Shown here: in pieces, positions 49,099 to 56,766 of the stretch
Position numbering within the stretch: position 1 is the stretch's first letter
Layout: each line of letters begins with the position of its first letter
Assembly (NCBI GenBank): GCA_944326525.1
Contig: CALVEG010000003.1
Coordinates: 1 to 64,000 of the forward strand
Direction of reading: 5' to 3'
Length of the DNA: 64,000 nucleotides
Source of the DNA: Candidatus Gastranaerophilales bacterium
Lineage (GTDB): Bacteria > Cyanobacteriota > Vampirovibrionia > Gastranaerophilales > Gastranaerophilaceae
The notes under the pieces: generated by a model
What the model was told of the DNA's origin: nothing
What the model saw: only the letters and a program-made list of their open reading frames with translations
Database searches by the model: none
Program-made: the position numbers and the translations under genes

Positions 49099-50097
49099 TT
49101 AAATAAGTTCCTTTTTGTTTGCGGTTATTTTTTCTAAAATCCTTATAATTTCATCAGAAAGATCAGACTTATTTTGGATGTTTATTTTAACAAGATTAGC
49201 AAATTCTGCCTTCTTAAATTCGTGAAGCCCTCTTGTTTTGAATATTTCTTCAAGTATTTTAACTCTAGGTTTGTCAGAATCAAGAAGGTTAATATCAAGA
49301 AGTGAAATATTCTCAAAAGCATAACCTAAAGTTCTTTCAACAAGGCTTTGCGGTAAAAGGTCTTCAAATTCTCCGCTTGCCAAAATATAAACTTCATCAA
49401 TCTCTCTAAGTTTATGGTTTACAGCTCGAAGATTTTCTTCAGCATCCCTATCAAGCAAAATAAATATTGGCAGTTTAAGATATTCAGAAAGTTCATAATA
49501 TGTTTTTACAACTTGGTTTTTGCCTCCGGCAGAAATAATATGAACTCCGTTTTTATCAAAATTAAATCCGTAAACTTCACCAAATACAGGAAGAAGTGTT
49601 TCTTCCGTAATCCCTTCACATATTATAACTTTTTCTACAGGAAAATGTAGTGAGTTTTTTTCTCGAGCTTTAGTAAGATCCGTTTCTTCTCCTAAAGCCT
49701 TAAGCCACCTAAGGTTATTAACCTCATTTTCAGCAAAAAGTTTTGTTATTCCCTTATAATTAATTTTGTTTTTCAAAAGTTTTTCGGTTTGTTGGTTTAT
49801 TTTAAAAACAGCATTTTCGTAATCGTAAAGTCTTTGGTTTATGAGATAATCACTATCTTCTTCAATTCCGAGTTTACAAAGCGAAAAATTAATAATCTTT
49901 TCGGCTAAATCTTTTACTGTTTCATAGTCAAATTCATCAAGTTCCTGTTTTTTATATTTGGGGTAGATAAGATTTCCGGTAATTATGTCTTTGAAAACTC
50001 TAAGGTATTTAATTTCAGTATATTTAAATCTTGTTAATCTGGATGCTGAAATTAAAAGTTGTTCTTTTGTAAGTGGTTTAATTTTAATTTGTTCCAA
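49099..50097 (-). CDS. OLD-type TOPRIM-domain protein without ATPase
   Basis: A 332-aa protein. Residues about 170-270 form a TOPRIM domain of the OLD/RecR type: VIICEGITEETLLPVF (catalytic Glu), IISAGGKNQV, ILLDRDAEEN (D-x-D), and FEDLLP. The N-terminal 160 residues are helical without Walker motifs. OLD nucleases normally join an ABC ATPase to TOPRIM, so this is a truncated or stand-alone nuclease-like form; partner unknown. The start is a TTG with GAGGAAATA in front. It lies on the strand opposite the flagellar genes. Confidence 0.7.
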   Translation of the reverse strand: MEQIKIKPLTKEQLLISASRLTRFKYTEIKYLRVFKDIITGNLIYPKYKKQELDEFDYETVKDLAEKIINFSLCKLGIEEDSDYLINQRLYDYENAVFKINQQTEKLLKNKINYKGITKLFAENEVNNLRWLKALGEETDLTKAREKNSLHFPVEKVIICEGITEETLLPVFGEVYGFNFDKNGVHIISAGGKNQVVKTYYELSEYLKLPIFILLDRDAEENLRAVNHKLREIDEVYILASGEFEDLLPQSLVERTLGYAFENISLLDINLLDSDKPRVKILEEIFKTRGLHEFKKAEFANLVKINIQNKSDLSDEIIRILEKITANKKELI

Positions 50098-50189
50098 TAT
50101 TTCCTCTTTACATTTTTTAACTTAAATAATTTAATATAGCAATTTTTTTGAGTTATTGTTGTTTATATAAATAATCGGAGTGTATTGTA

Positions 50190-51617
50190 GTGTATTCAGT
50201 AGGTTCATATCCAACATATTATAATTATAACACAACCTCAGGTAAACGTGCCGGAAAAGTTGAAGTTAGTGGAAATGCTCCTGAAATTAAGGTAAACAAT
50301 TATGCTACAAATCCGATTAGTAATGACAGAATTCCTTTTAATCCGGCCTTTGCAGCTTCAAAATTAAGAACAAGACTAAACAGTCAGGAAGAGAAAAATA
50401 AATATAATACAGTATTATCTTACTTGGACAGTTCAACAAAGAAAAAAATGAAAACACTTTTGAAGTCAGGTGTTTTATTAAATTCAGAGTCAAATGACAA
50501 TTCTACTGTTCTTGATAATTTGTATAATATAGCAGTAAATGATCGAGCACAAGGTCTTTCTCGGGAAGATATTCTAAAAAATACCATAGCAACCATTGCC
50601 GATCCGCATATTATAACTCAACAGTTTGGTGATATTCCTGTAAATATAAGAGAACATATACTTGAAAATTATATGAAGGACAACAAACTTGATACAACTC
50701 AGCGAAAATCAGCGGAAACGGATATAAACGTAGTGCATTCAGGAACTTGCGTTGCATCAAGTATAGAATTTAATCTTGCAAAAAAAATGCCCGCTGAATT
50801 TGCTAGATTTGCGGAAGGGTTAACCTCTCCTGCAATGTCGGTTAAGAAGAATATAAAAATGAAAAATCTTACAGATAATACACTAGATTCTGTTTGGCTT
50901 TTGAATGCATTTGAAATTCCATTTAAAATGGATGATTATGATAATGCAAATATTACCTTTGCACCTGACAAAAACGCAATAATTAGAGCCAGAATTCAGA
51001 CTACAAATAGAGATTCAAATGAAAGATCCGCTCTTGATGTATTGATGCAGTCAACATTTATGCAAGTCGGCTCGCAGCAGACTTATGATAGCTTAAGTGA
51101 CAAGCGCAAAGGTAAGTTTAACAATAATGACAAAGGCTTAATTGAATTTGAAAAGACATTTACAGAATCAGTAGTAGAAGATAAAAACAAAATTTCAGTT
51201 ACTTACCAGACTGTAGATGATGATGCATGTCTTACGGGCTATGAAACAGATTTTGAAACAATGAAAAAACAAATTTCAGATGCTCTCAATTTGGGCGAAA
51301 ATGTAATAATAGGTTATACAGAAGTTGATAAAAATAATAAAATTATAAATGGTCATGAAATTACAATAACAGGACAAAAATATGATAAATCCGGTAATTT
51401 GGTTTATATATGTAATGATACTGATGATGATATTCCATCAGCAATTGAATACAGGGCGGATATTTTACTCCCAAAAATTCATCATGCAGGACTACCTCAG
51501 TCTGTAGTAAAAGAAGATGTAAATCTTGTTGAAAACTGGGTAGAAGGATTGAAATCATATAAGGAAATGAAGAAAAAACAATTATCCCAAGCTGAAACTC
51601 TTCAAAATGCAGCTTAA
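50190..51617 (+). CDS. Putative papain-like cysteine protease
   Basis: A 475-aa protein with a GTG start (GGAG 11 nt upstream) and no signal peptide. SGTCVASSIEFNLAKKMP near residue 187 looks like the Cys-helix of a papain/C58-type active site. GHEITITGQKYD near 392 looks like the His strand, and YICNDTDDD near 410 supplies Asn/Asp. The order C...H...N/D with roughly 200 residues between Cys and His fits the fold, but no family is named with certainty. The N-terminal 160 residues are helical and polar (SQEEKNKYNTVLSYLDSSTKKK). The next gene, 5'-nucleotidase-like, is 77 bp away on the same strand. Confidence 0.6.
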   Translation: MYSVGSYPTYYNYNTTSGKRAGKVEVSGNAPEIKVNNYATNPISNDRIPFNPAFAASKLRTRLNSQEEKNKYNTVLSYLDSSTKKKMKTLLKSGVLLNSESNDNSTVLDNLYNIAVNDRAQGLSREDILKNTIATIADPHIITQQFGDIPVNIREHILENYMKDNKLDTTQRKSAETDINVVHSGTCVASSIEFNLAKKMPAEFARFAEGLTSPAMSVKKNIKMKNLTDNTLDSVWLLNAFEIPFKMDDYDNANITFAPDKNAIIRARIQTTNRDSNERSALDVLMQSTFMQVGSQQTYDSLSDKRKGKFNNNDKGLIEFEKTFTESVVEDKNKISVTYQTVDDDACLTGYETDFETMKKQISDALNLGENVIIGYTEVDKNNKIINGHEITITGQKYDKSGNLVYICNDTDDDIPSAIEYRADILLPKIHHAGLPQSVVKEDVNLVENWVEGLKSYKEMKKKQLSQAETLQNAA

Positions 51618-51694
51618 TTTTTTGTCACAATTTACTTTTAAAAGCAAAAAAAAATATTTAGCAGATTTAGAAAGAATAAAACAAGGTAAATATT

Positions 51695-53284
51695 ATGATA
51701 AATTTTAATTCATATCAGAATACACCCCCCTTAAAGCAATATAAAAATGCTTATCAGAAAAGCCCTGCGCAAAATAAAAAAGATGATAACAACTCGCCTG
51801 TCAAGACGAGTATTTTTTATGTAAATGATTTACACGGTCAAAATATAAGAATGGAAAGGTTAATTAGTGCTGTTACTCAGTTTGATAGCTTTGTTCCATC
51901 AGGTAATGATAAATTAAAATTGGCATCTGGCGACATAATGCTGGGTGAGGACGAAAAATCAGTCAAAACAGCTGATAAGTTTTTAAATCTTGCTGGAATA
52001 ATGGCAACGGTTATGGGAAATCATGAATGTGATATGCCGACGCAGCAATTTGTAAAATTGATAGATGATAAAAAATATAAATTGCTTGGTATAAATATGA
52101 ATCCTCCAAAAACTAATCCGTTAAGCAAATATGTTGAAAAATCCTACGTACAGGAAATTAACGGAAACAAATACGGTATAATCGGTCTTGTCCCAAGTGA
52201 TATGGCTTTGCATGTAAAATTGCAGGAGCATTTACCTGAACTTTCGGTTGAACCTGATTTAGATAAGAGTATTAAAGCAATTCAGAGTGAAGTTGATAAA
52301 TTTCAAAAACAAGGAATAAATAAAATTATACTTCTTTCCCATTCCGGGTATGGAAATGATGTTAAAATTGCTCAACAAGTTAAGGGTATTGATGTAATAC
52401 TTGGCGCACATACTCATAATCTTCTTGAAGATGTAAAAGAAGGTAAGAATCTGTTTTACTCTCCAAACGGAGAGCCTGTCGTTATAACCCAAGTTGGACG
52501 TGACGGTAAAAATTTTGGAGTTCTAAACCTTGAATTTAATAAAGATGGGGTTATAACAAAAGCTCAAAATAATGTCGGCAAGACAGAGCGCTATGGCAGA
52601 AATCTAGTTGCACGTAAAGAATTTGAGAAAATTTTGGGTAAACCTGAGATTGTTGGGTATCTTTCAAAAGTAGAAAGTTTTCCGAAAGATATGTATGTAC
52701 AGGAAAATGCTCATTGTAACTTTATTGTAGATGCGATGAAAGATATGCTTGGAACTGATATTGCTCTGATGAATTCAGGTAATATTAGAGGTCAATTTGA
52801 ATCCGGAAGAGTTGATACAAGAGATTTAGCCGTAATTTCACCTTTTGCCAATAAAGTTGTAGTAATTGATTTAACAGAAGAAGAAATAGTTAATGCTATA
52901 AAACGACGTACAGAAGTTTCAGTAAAATCAAGCTCTCATCGCCCTGGAATTGTACAGGTTTCTGGGTTGAAGTATTCGTTCGATAACCAAGGAAAGCTTT
53001 TATCAATGTCTTTTGTTGATAAAAACAACCAAGAGCATCCGATAGATATTAACAATCCGCGTAAAGATAAAAAATATTCCGTAGCTTCTGATGATTTTTG
53101 TATTATCGGTGAAGATGGCGGTTTAGGTTTGCCTCACAGACTTAAAGATGCGAAAAAAATCTTTGATCACGACAAGGATGTTGTTGTTGCTCAGTACATA
53201 AAAAAACAGACAAAACCAATAACCGTAAAATCAGACGGTCGTATTGTAAATGTTGATGACAAAGATAATAAGACTAAAGCTTAA
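51695..53284 (+). CDS. 5'-nucleotidase / UshA-like metallophosphoesterase without signal peptide
   Basis: A 529-aa protein of the calcineurin-like plus 5'-nucleotidase C-terminal domain type. Metal motifs: D-L-H-G near residue 48, SGDIMLGE, TVMGNHECD, SHSGYGND and GAHTHN. The C-terminal substrate domain has NSGNIRG and the aromatic DDFCIIGEDGGLGL region. The family dephosphorylates nucleotides or UDP-sugars in the periplasm, yet this protein has a polar N-terminus (MINFNSYQNTPPLKQY) instead of a signal peptide. Its stop codon shares TTAA with the stop of the convergent sigma factor. Confidence 0.85.
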   Translation: MINFNSYQNTPPLKQYKNAYQKSPAQNKKDDNNSPVKTSIFYVNDLHGQNIRMERLISAVTQFDSFVPSGNDKLKLASGDIMLGEDEKSVKTADKFLNLAGIMATVMGNHECDMPTQQFVKLIDDKKYKLLGINMNPPKTNPLSKYVEKSYVQEINGNKYGIIGLVPSDMALHVKLQEHLPELSVEPDLDKSIKAIQSEVDKFQKQGINKIILLSHSGYGNDVKIAQQVKGIDVILGAHTHNLLEDVKEGKNLFYSPNGEPVVITQVGRDGKNFGVLNLEFNKDGVITKAQNNVGKTERYGRNLVARKEFEKILGKPEIVGYLSKVESFPKDMYVQENAHCNFIVDAMKDMLGTDIALMNSGNIRGQFESGRVDTRDLAVISPFANKVVVIDLTEEEIVNAIKRRTEVSVKSSSHRPGIVQVSGLKYSFDNQGKLLSMSFVDKNNQEHPIDINNPRKDKKYSVASDDFCIIGEDGGLGLPHRLKDAKKIFDHDKDVVVAQYIKKQTKPITVKSDGRIVNVDDKDNKTKA

Positions 53285-53943
53285 TAGTCATACTGCTCGT
53301 GGTTATTTAAGTATTCTTTAATGAAGTTCAAAGATGATTGAACAATACGTGTGACTCTGGATGGTGAAAGACCGATTTGAGTAGCAATATCTTTTACTTG
53401 CATGTTTCTGTAGAATCGATATTCAACAACGGTTCTTTCTTTTGGAGGAAGCTTTGATATTGCAGCTCTAATCATTCTGCCTAATTCTGTAATTTCAGCC
53501 TGTTCATCAGGTTTTGCGTGAGGATCTTTTAGAAAATCAAAAGGAGAATCGTTATCGCTAGCAGCAGCTGCAAGTCCGTCAATAGATAAAACCGTTTCGT
53601 AAATGGTTTCTCGGACTTTAGCCTTTTGCATATCCATTCCTTCAACTTCTTCTTCTGGCGATACTTCATCATCAGCTGCATGCTTCATTGAATACCATTT
53701 ATATCTAATACGAAGCTCATTTCTTATCGCCCATCTTACCGCTGTCGCTATATATGCAAGGTTATATTTCTCAAGCTGTTCTGGTGTTTTATTTGTAACA
53801 ATACCTTGTACAGCAATAATACCAATTGATAAAAGTTCCTCATATTCAACCATATGAGAAGGTATTCTTCGATGTTCAACCTTTGCAACTTTCCTAACTA
53901 TATCAAGGTATTTTTGTAATATGTTTTGTTCTTGCATAATCAT
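53281..53943 (-). CDS. FliA/WhiG-type sigma factor
   Basis: A 220-aa sigma-70 protein. Region 2 is VEYEELLSIGIIAVQGIV...YIATAVRWAIRNELRIRYKW; region 4 is ISKLPPKERTVVEYRFYRNMQVKDIATQIGLSPSRVTRIVQSSLNFIKEYL, including the -35-reading helix. The size matches flagellar/sporulation-class alternative sigma factors. It follows flhB after 2 bp with no ribosome site, so it is translated by coupling; it would control late flagellar genes. An insertion rich in Asp/Glu between regions 2 and 4 (about 95-150) is longer than usual. Confidence 0.85.
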   Translation of the reverse strand: MIMQEQNILQKYLDIVRKVAKVEHRRIPSHMVEYEELLSIGIIAVQGIVTNKTPEQLEKYNLAYIATAVRWAIRNELRIRYKWYSMKHAADDEVSPEEEVEGMDMQKAKVRETIYETVLSIDGLAAAASDNDSPFDFLKDPHAKPDEQAEITELGRMIRAAISKLPPKERTVVEYRFYRNMQVKDIATQIGLSPSRVTRIVQSSLNFIKEYLNNHEQYDY

Positions 53944-53945
53944 GA

Positions 53946-55043
53946 TTATTTTTTAGTCTTAGGCTCTTTCACTATTGTACTTCTATTAGGATTATTTTTC
54001 AAGTTGTAAACAAAAAGTAAAATTTCAGCGATAGCTTTGTATAATTCAGGCGGAATCTGGTGGTTAAGGTCTACCATTTTGAATAAAGCTCTTGCGACAG
54101 GCGGGTTTTCAATAACAGGAACATTGTGATCTTTTGCTATTTGTATAATTTTCTTTGCAATAAGCTCTGTGCCTTTAGCGATAAGTGTTGGTGAATCCAT
54201 TTCTTCAGCTTTATATTTAAGTGCGCATGCTATATGTATTGGATTTGTAACGACAAAATCGGCATCAGGTACTGAATCCATCATGCCTCTTTGGAGCATT
54301 TGCATACGTCTTTGGCGAAGTGCGGCTTTAACATTTGGATCACCTTCTGTGTTTTTATATTCGTCTTTAATTTCTTTAAATGACATTTTCTGGTCTTTTA
54401 AAAATTTCCACTTAGTAACACCATAATCTGCGGCTGCGATTACTAAAAAGGCAATGCATGCTTTGAAAATAAATTCCGTAATAAGTTTTCCGAATTCTAT
54501 CAAAACTGCAAAGTTGTTGTCTATTGCAGCAAGCATTAAGATATGTTCAATGTGATCCATATAAACAACCCAGCCAATATAACCAAGCAGAATAACTTTT
54601 ACAATGTTTTTAAAAAGTTCAAACAGAGTCTTAATAGACATAATATTTTTGAAATATTTAGTCGGGTTAAGTTTATCAAGTTTTGGCATTAAAGGAGCAG
54701 TTGCCACAAGCGGTCCTACTTGTATAAAGTCTGCTAAAATTGCGACAAACCATGCAAGAAAAAGTATTGGGCCGATTATTAATAATGCTGCTTTTACAGT
54801 AATTGTAAAAATATATGCCATTCCGACTTCGTCCAAGTGGGCAGTTGGAATTTGCTCGTACATAAGCGTGAAAAGTTGTGCAATTTGGTCCCAAATAAAT
54901 GGTGCAACACCGACTATTGCTGTAAATAAAACAAGCAACGAAACGGCTGTTGAAAAATCTTTAGACTTTACAACCTGACCTTCTTTTCTTGCCTGTTCAA
55001 GTTTCCTTGGGGTGGCATCAAATTGTTTATCTTCATCACCCAT
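53946..55043 (-). CDS. flhB: Flagellar export-gate protein FlhB
   Basis: A 365-aa membrane protein that controls substrate switching in flagellar type III export. The N-terminal polar start MGDEDKQFDATPRKLEQARKEGQVVKS is diagnostic. Four membrane helices follow (about 30-55, 85-115, 140-160 and 180-205), then the cytosolic domain with the autocleavage site. The site reads VVTNPIHIACALKY: N-P-I-H rather than the canonical N-P-T-H. Asn and Pro, which flank the cleaved bond, are present. AAGGAAG precedes the ATG. A sigma factor gene follows after 2 bp. The partner gene flhA is not in the window. Confidence 0.92.
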   Translation of the reverse strand: MGDEDKQFDATPRKLEQARKEGQVVKSKDFSTAVSLLVLFTAIVGVAPFIWDQIAQLFTLMYEQIPTAHLDEVGMAYIFTITVKAALLIIGPILFLAWFVAILADFIQVGPLVATAPLMPKLDKLNPTKYFKNIMSIKTLFELFKNIVKVILLGYIGWVVYMDHIEHILMLAAIDNNFAVLIEFGKLITEFIFKACIAFLVIAAADYGVTKWKFLKDQKMSFKEIKDEYKNTEGDPNVKAALRQRRMQMLQRGMMDSVPDADFVVTNPIHIACALKYKAEEMDSPTLIAKGTELIAKKIIQIAKDHNVPVIENPPVARALFKMVDLNHQIPPELYKAIAEILLFVYNLKNNPNRSTIVKEPKTKK

Positions 55044-55136
55044 ACTACTTCCTTATTTTAATGAATATTATAGCATGGTCAAAGTTATTTTATAAAAAAG
55101 CTTTGTTTAGCGATAATAAGCTAAATTTTAAAAAAC

Positions 55137-55793
55137 TTAATTCGCTTCAATAATTTTTACACCGCTGCTTGTTCCAAGTCTTTCAGCCCCTGCTTCAAGC
55201 ATTTTTATTGCTGTTTCTTTATCTCTTATTCCGCCTGAAGCTTTTACTTTTAGACCGTATGGCGAAACAGTTTTATACATCAATTCAACATCTTCAACCT
55301 TTGCGCCAACACCGTTTTTCACAAATCCTGTGGAGGTCTTTACAAAATCAGCTTTTGCTTCAATACAAATTTCGCATGCTTTTTTGATTTCATCCTTATC
55401 AAGCAAATCTGTTTCAAGAATAACTTTCAGCGGTTTATCTTTGCAGGCTGATTTTACGGTTTCAATGTCATATTTAACAAATTCATAATCCTTGTTTTTT
55501 AATGCTGTAACGTTGATTACCATATCAATTTCATCGGCTCCGTCTTCTACAGCTAACTTTGTTTCGAAAGCTTTTACTTCAGGTCTGTTTGCGCCTAGAG
55601 GAAACCCTACTACAGTCACGATTTTTACGTTACTTGCTTTTAGGTTTTCTTTTGCAAGCTTTACATACATCGGATTTACGCAGACTCCAAGAAAATCGTA
55701 TTTTTTTGCTTCTTCAAAAAGTTTTATAAAATCTTCTTCCTTTGCATCTTGTTTAAGCAGTGTGTGTTCAATATGTTTGTTTAAGTTTTCCAT
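55137..55793 (-). CDS. deoC: Deoxyribose-phosphate aldolase
   Basis: A 218-aa class I aldolase that splits 2-deoxyribose-5-phosphate into glyceraldehyde-3-phosphate and acetaldehyde in nucleoside catabolism. Motifs: DEIDMVINV near 90, KVILETDLL, and the Schiff-base Lys in FVKTSTGF (about residue 155), followed by VKASGGIRD. Length and motifs are complete. AGGAGGAA before the ATG is strong. It is followed on the same strand by nothing obvious; metF lies 11 bp upstream, so the two genes are probably cotranscribed from the metF promoter. Confidence 0.94.
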   Translation of the reverse strand: MENLNKHIEHTLLKQDAKEEDFIKLFEEAKKYDFLGVCVNPMYVKLAKENLKASNVKIVTVVGFPLGANRPEVKAFETKLAVEDGADEIDMVINVTALKNKDYEFVKYDIETVKSACKDKPLKVILETDLLDKDEIKKACEICIEAKADFVKTSTGFVKNGVGAKVEDVELMYKTVSPYGLKVKASGGIRDKETAIKMLEAGAERLGTSSGVKIIEAN

Positions 55794-55804
55794 AATTCCT
55801 CCTG

Positions 55805-56656
55805 TTATAAAATGTTATCTAAAATTTTTGATGTCGAAAATGCTTTATTAAGTGTAAAAAAGTGAAGCCCTTTTACTTTGTTTTCAATTAATTCTGCGCA
55901 TTGTTTTGAGGTAAATTCTATACCAAGTTGCTTAATATAATCATTGTCATGAAAGTGTTGTAGAATTTTATTTTTTAATTTTTCCGGAATGGTTACTCGT
56001 GCAAGCGGCATAATTTTTTCCAGTTGATTAGAACTGATAATCGGCATTATTCCAGCGATTACAGGAACTTGTATTTTTGCTTTTTCAAGTTTTTCAAGGT
56101 AGGCAAAAAACTTATCATTTTCAAAAAACATCTGGGTAAAAATGGCATTGGCGCCAGCTTCAACTTTCTTTTTTAAATTTTTAATATCATCTTCTATCGT
56201 TTTGCTTTCCAAATGACCTTCAGGGTAGCCAGCTACTGCTATTGAAAAGTCAGTATTTGATTTAATGTATTCAACAAGGTTGTTTGCATAGCAAAAGTAA
56301 TTGCAAATTTCGTTACTATCCTCAGGGTAATCTCCTCTTAGTGCAAGGACATTTTCTGTTTTAAGTGTTTTTAAAAAACTTATATGCTCATCAATATCCT
56401 CTTTTGAGCGGTTAATGCAGGTTATATGGGGCATTATATCTGTGTTTATGGATTGCTTTAATTTTTCTAAAACATTTTTATAAGTATGACTTTTTTTGCC
56501 TGTAGCCCCGTAAGTTAGTGAGAAAAATTGCGGGGTATATTTATTCAAAATGCTTATTTCTTCTTGTAATTTTTGATATTTATCTTCGCTATCTGGCGGG
56601 AAAATCTCAAAGGATATAGTTGTTTTTTCTGAACTATAAATTTCTCTTAATTTCAT
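55805..56656 (-). CDS. metF: Methylenetetrahydrofolate reductase
   Basis: A 283-aa flavoprotein (beta/alpha)8 barrel that reduces 5,10-methylene- to 5,10-dimethyl-equivalent 5-methyl-THF for methionine synthesis. Motifs: SFEIFPP near the N-terminus, LTYGATG, ITCINRS, VLALRGDYP, IAVAGYPEGH and ANAIFTQMFF. The length is typical of bacterial MetF. There is no Shine-Dalgarno; an extended -10 (TGCTATAAT) ends 6 nt before the ATG, so a leaderless mRNA is expected. deoC follows after 11 bp. Confidence 0.94.
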   Translation of the reverse strand: MKLREIYSSEKTTISFEIFPPDSEDKYQKLQEEISILNKYTPQFFSLTYGATGKKSHTYKNVLEKLKQSINTDIMPHITCINRSKEDIDEHISFLKTLKTENVLALRGDYPEDSNEICNYFCYANNLVEYIKSNTDFSIAVAGYPEGHLESKTIEDDIKNLKKKVEAGANAIFTQMFFENDKFFAYLEKLEKAKIQVPVIAGIMPIISSNQLEKIMPLARVTIPEKLKNKILQHFHDNDYIKQLGIEFTSKQCAELIENKVKGLHFFTLNKAFSTSKILDNIL

Positions 56657-56662
56657 GAACTG

Positions 56663-56671
56663 ATTATAGCA
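56663..56671 (-). promoter_or_regulatory. Leaderless-type extended -10 promoter of metF
   Basis: Minus strand TGCTATAAT; the TATAAT (56663-56668) is followed by 6 nt (CAGTTC) and then the ATG. No clear -35 is seen, as is common for extended -10 promoters. Confidence 0.65.
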
Positions 56672-56710
56672 TATTTTAATAATCCAGGCATTTTATTTTA
56701 ATTTTTATAT

Positions 56711-56746
56711 TAAAAAAGGCACCTTTTTATATTAAAAAGATGCCCT
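56711..56746 (-). terminator. Terminator of the phosphohexomutase gene
   Basis: Minus strand: GGCATCTTTTTA pairs TAAAAAGGTGCC (one G-T) around a 3-nt loop, followed by six T residues. Confidence 0.85.
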
Positions 56747-56766
56747 TGGAGTTAAGTTTTCAAATA

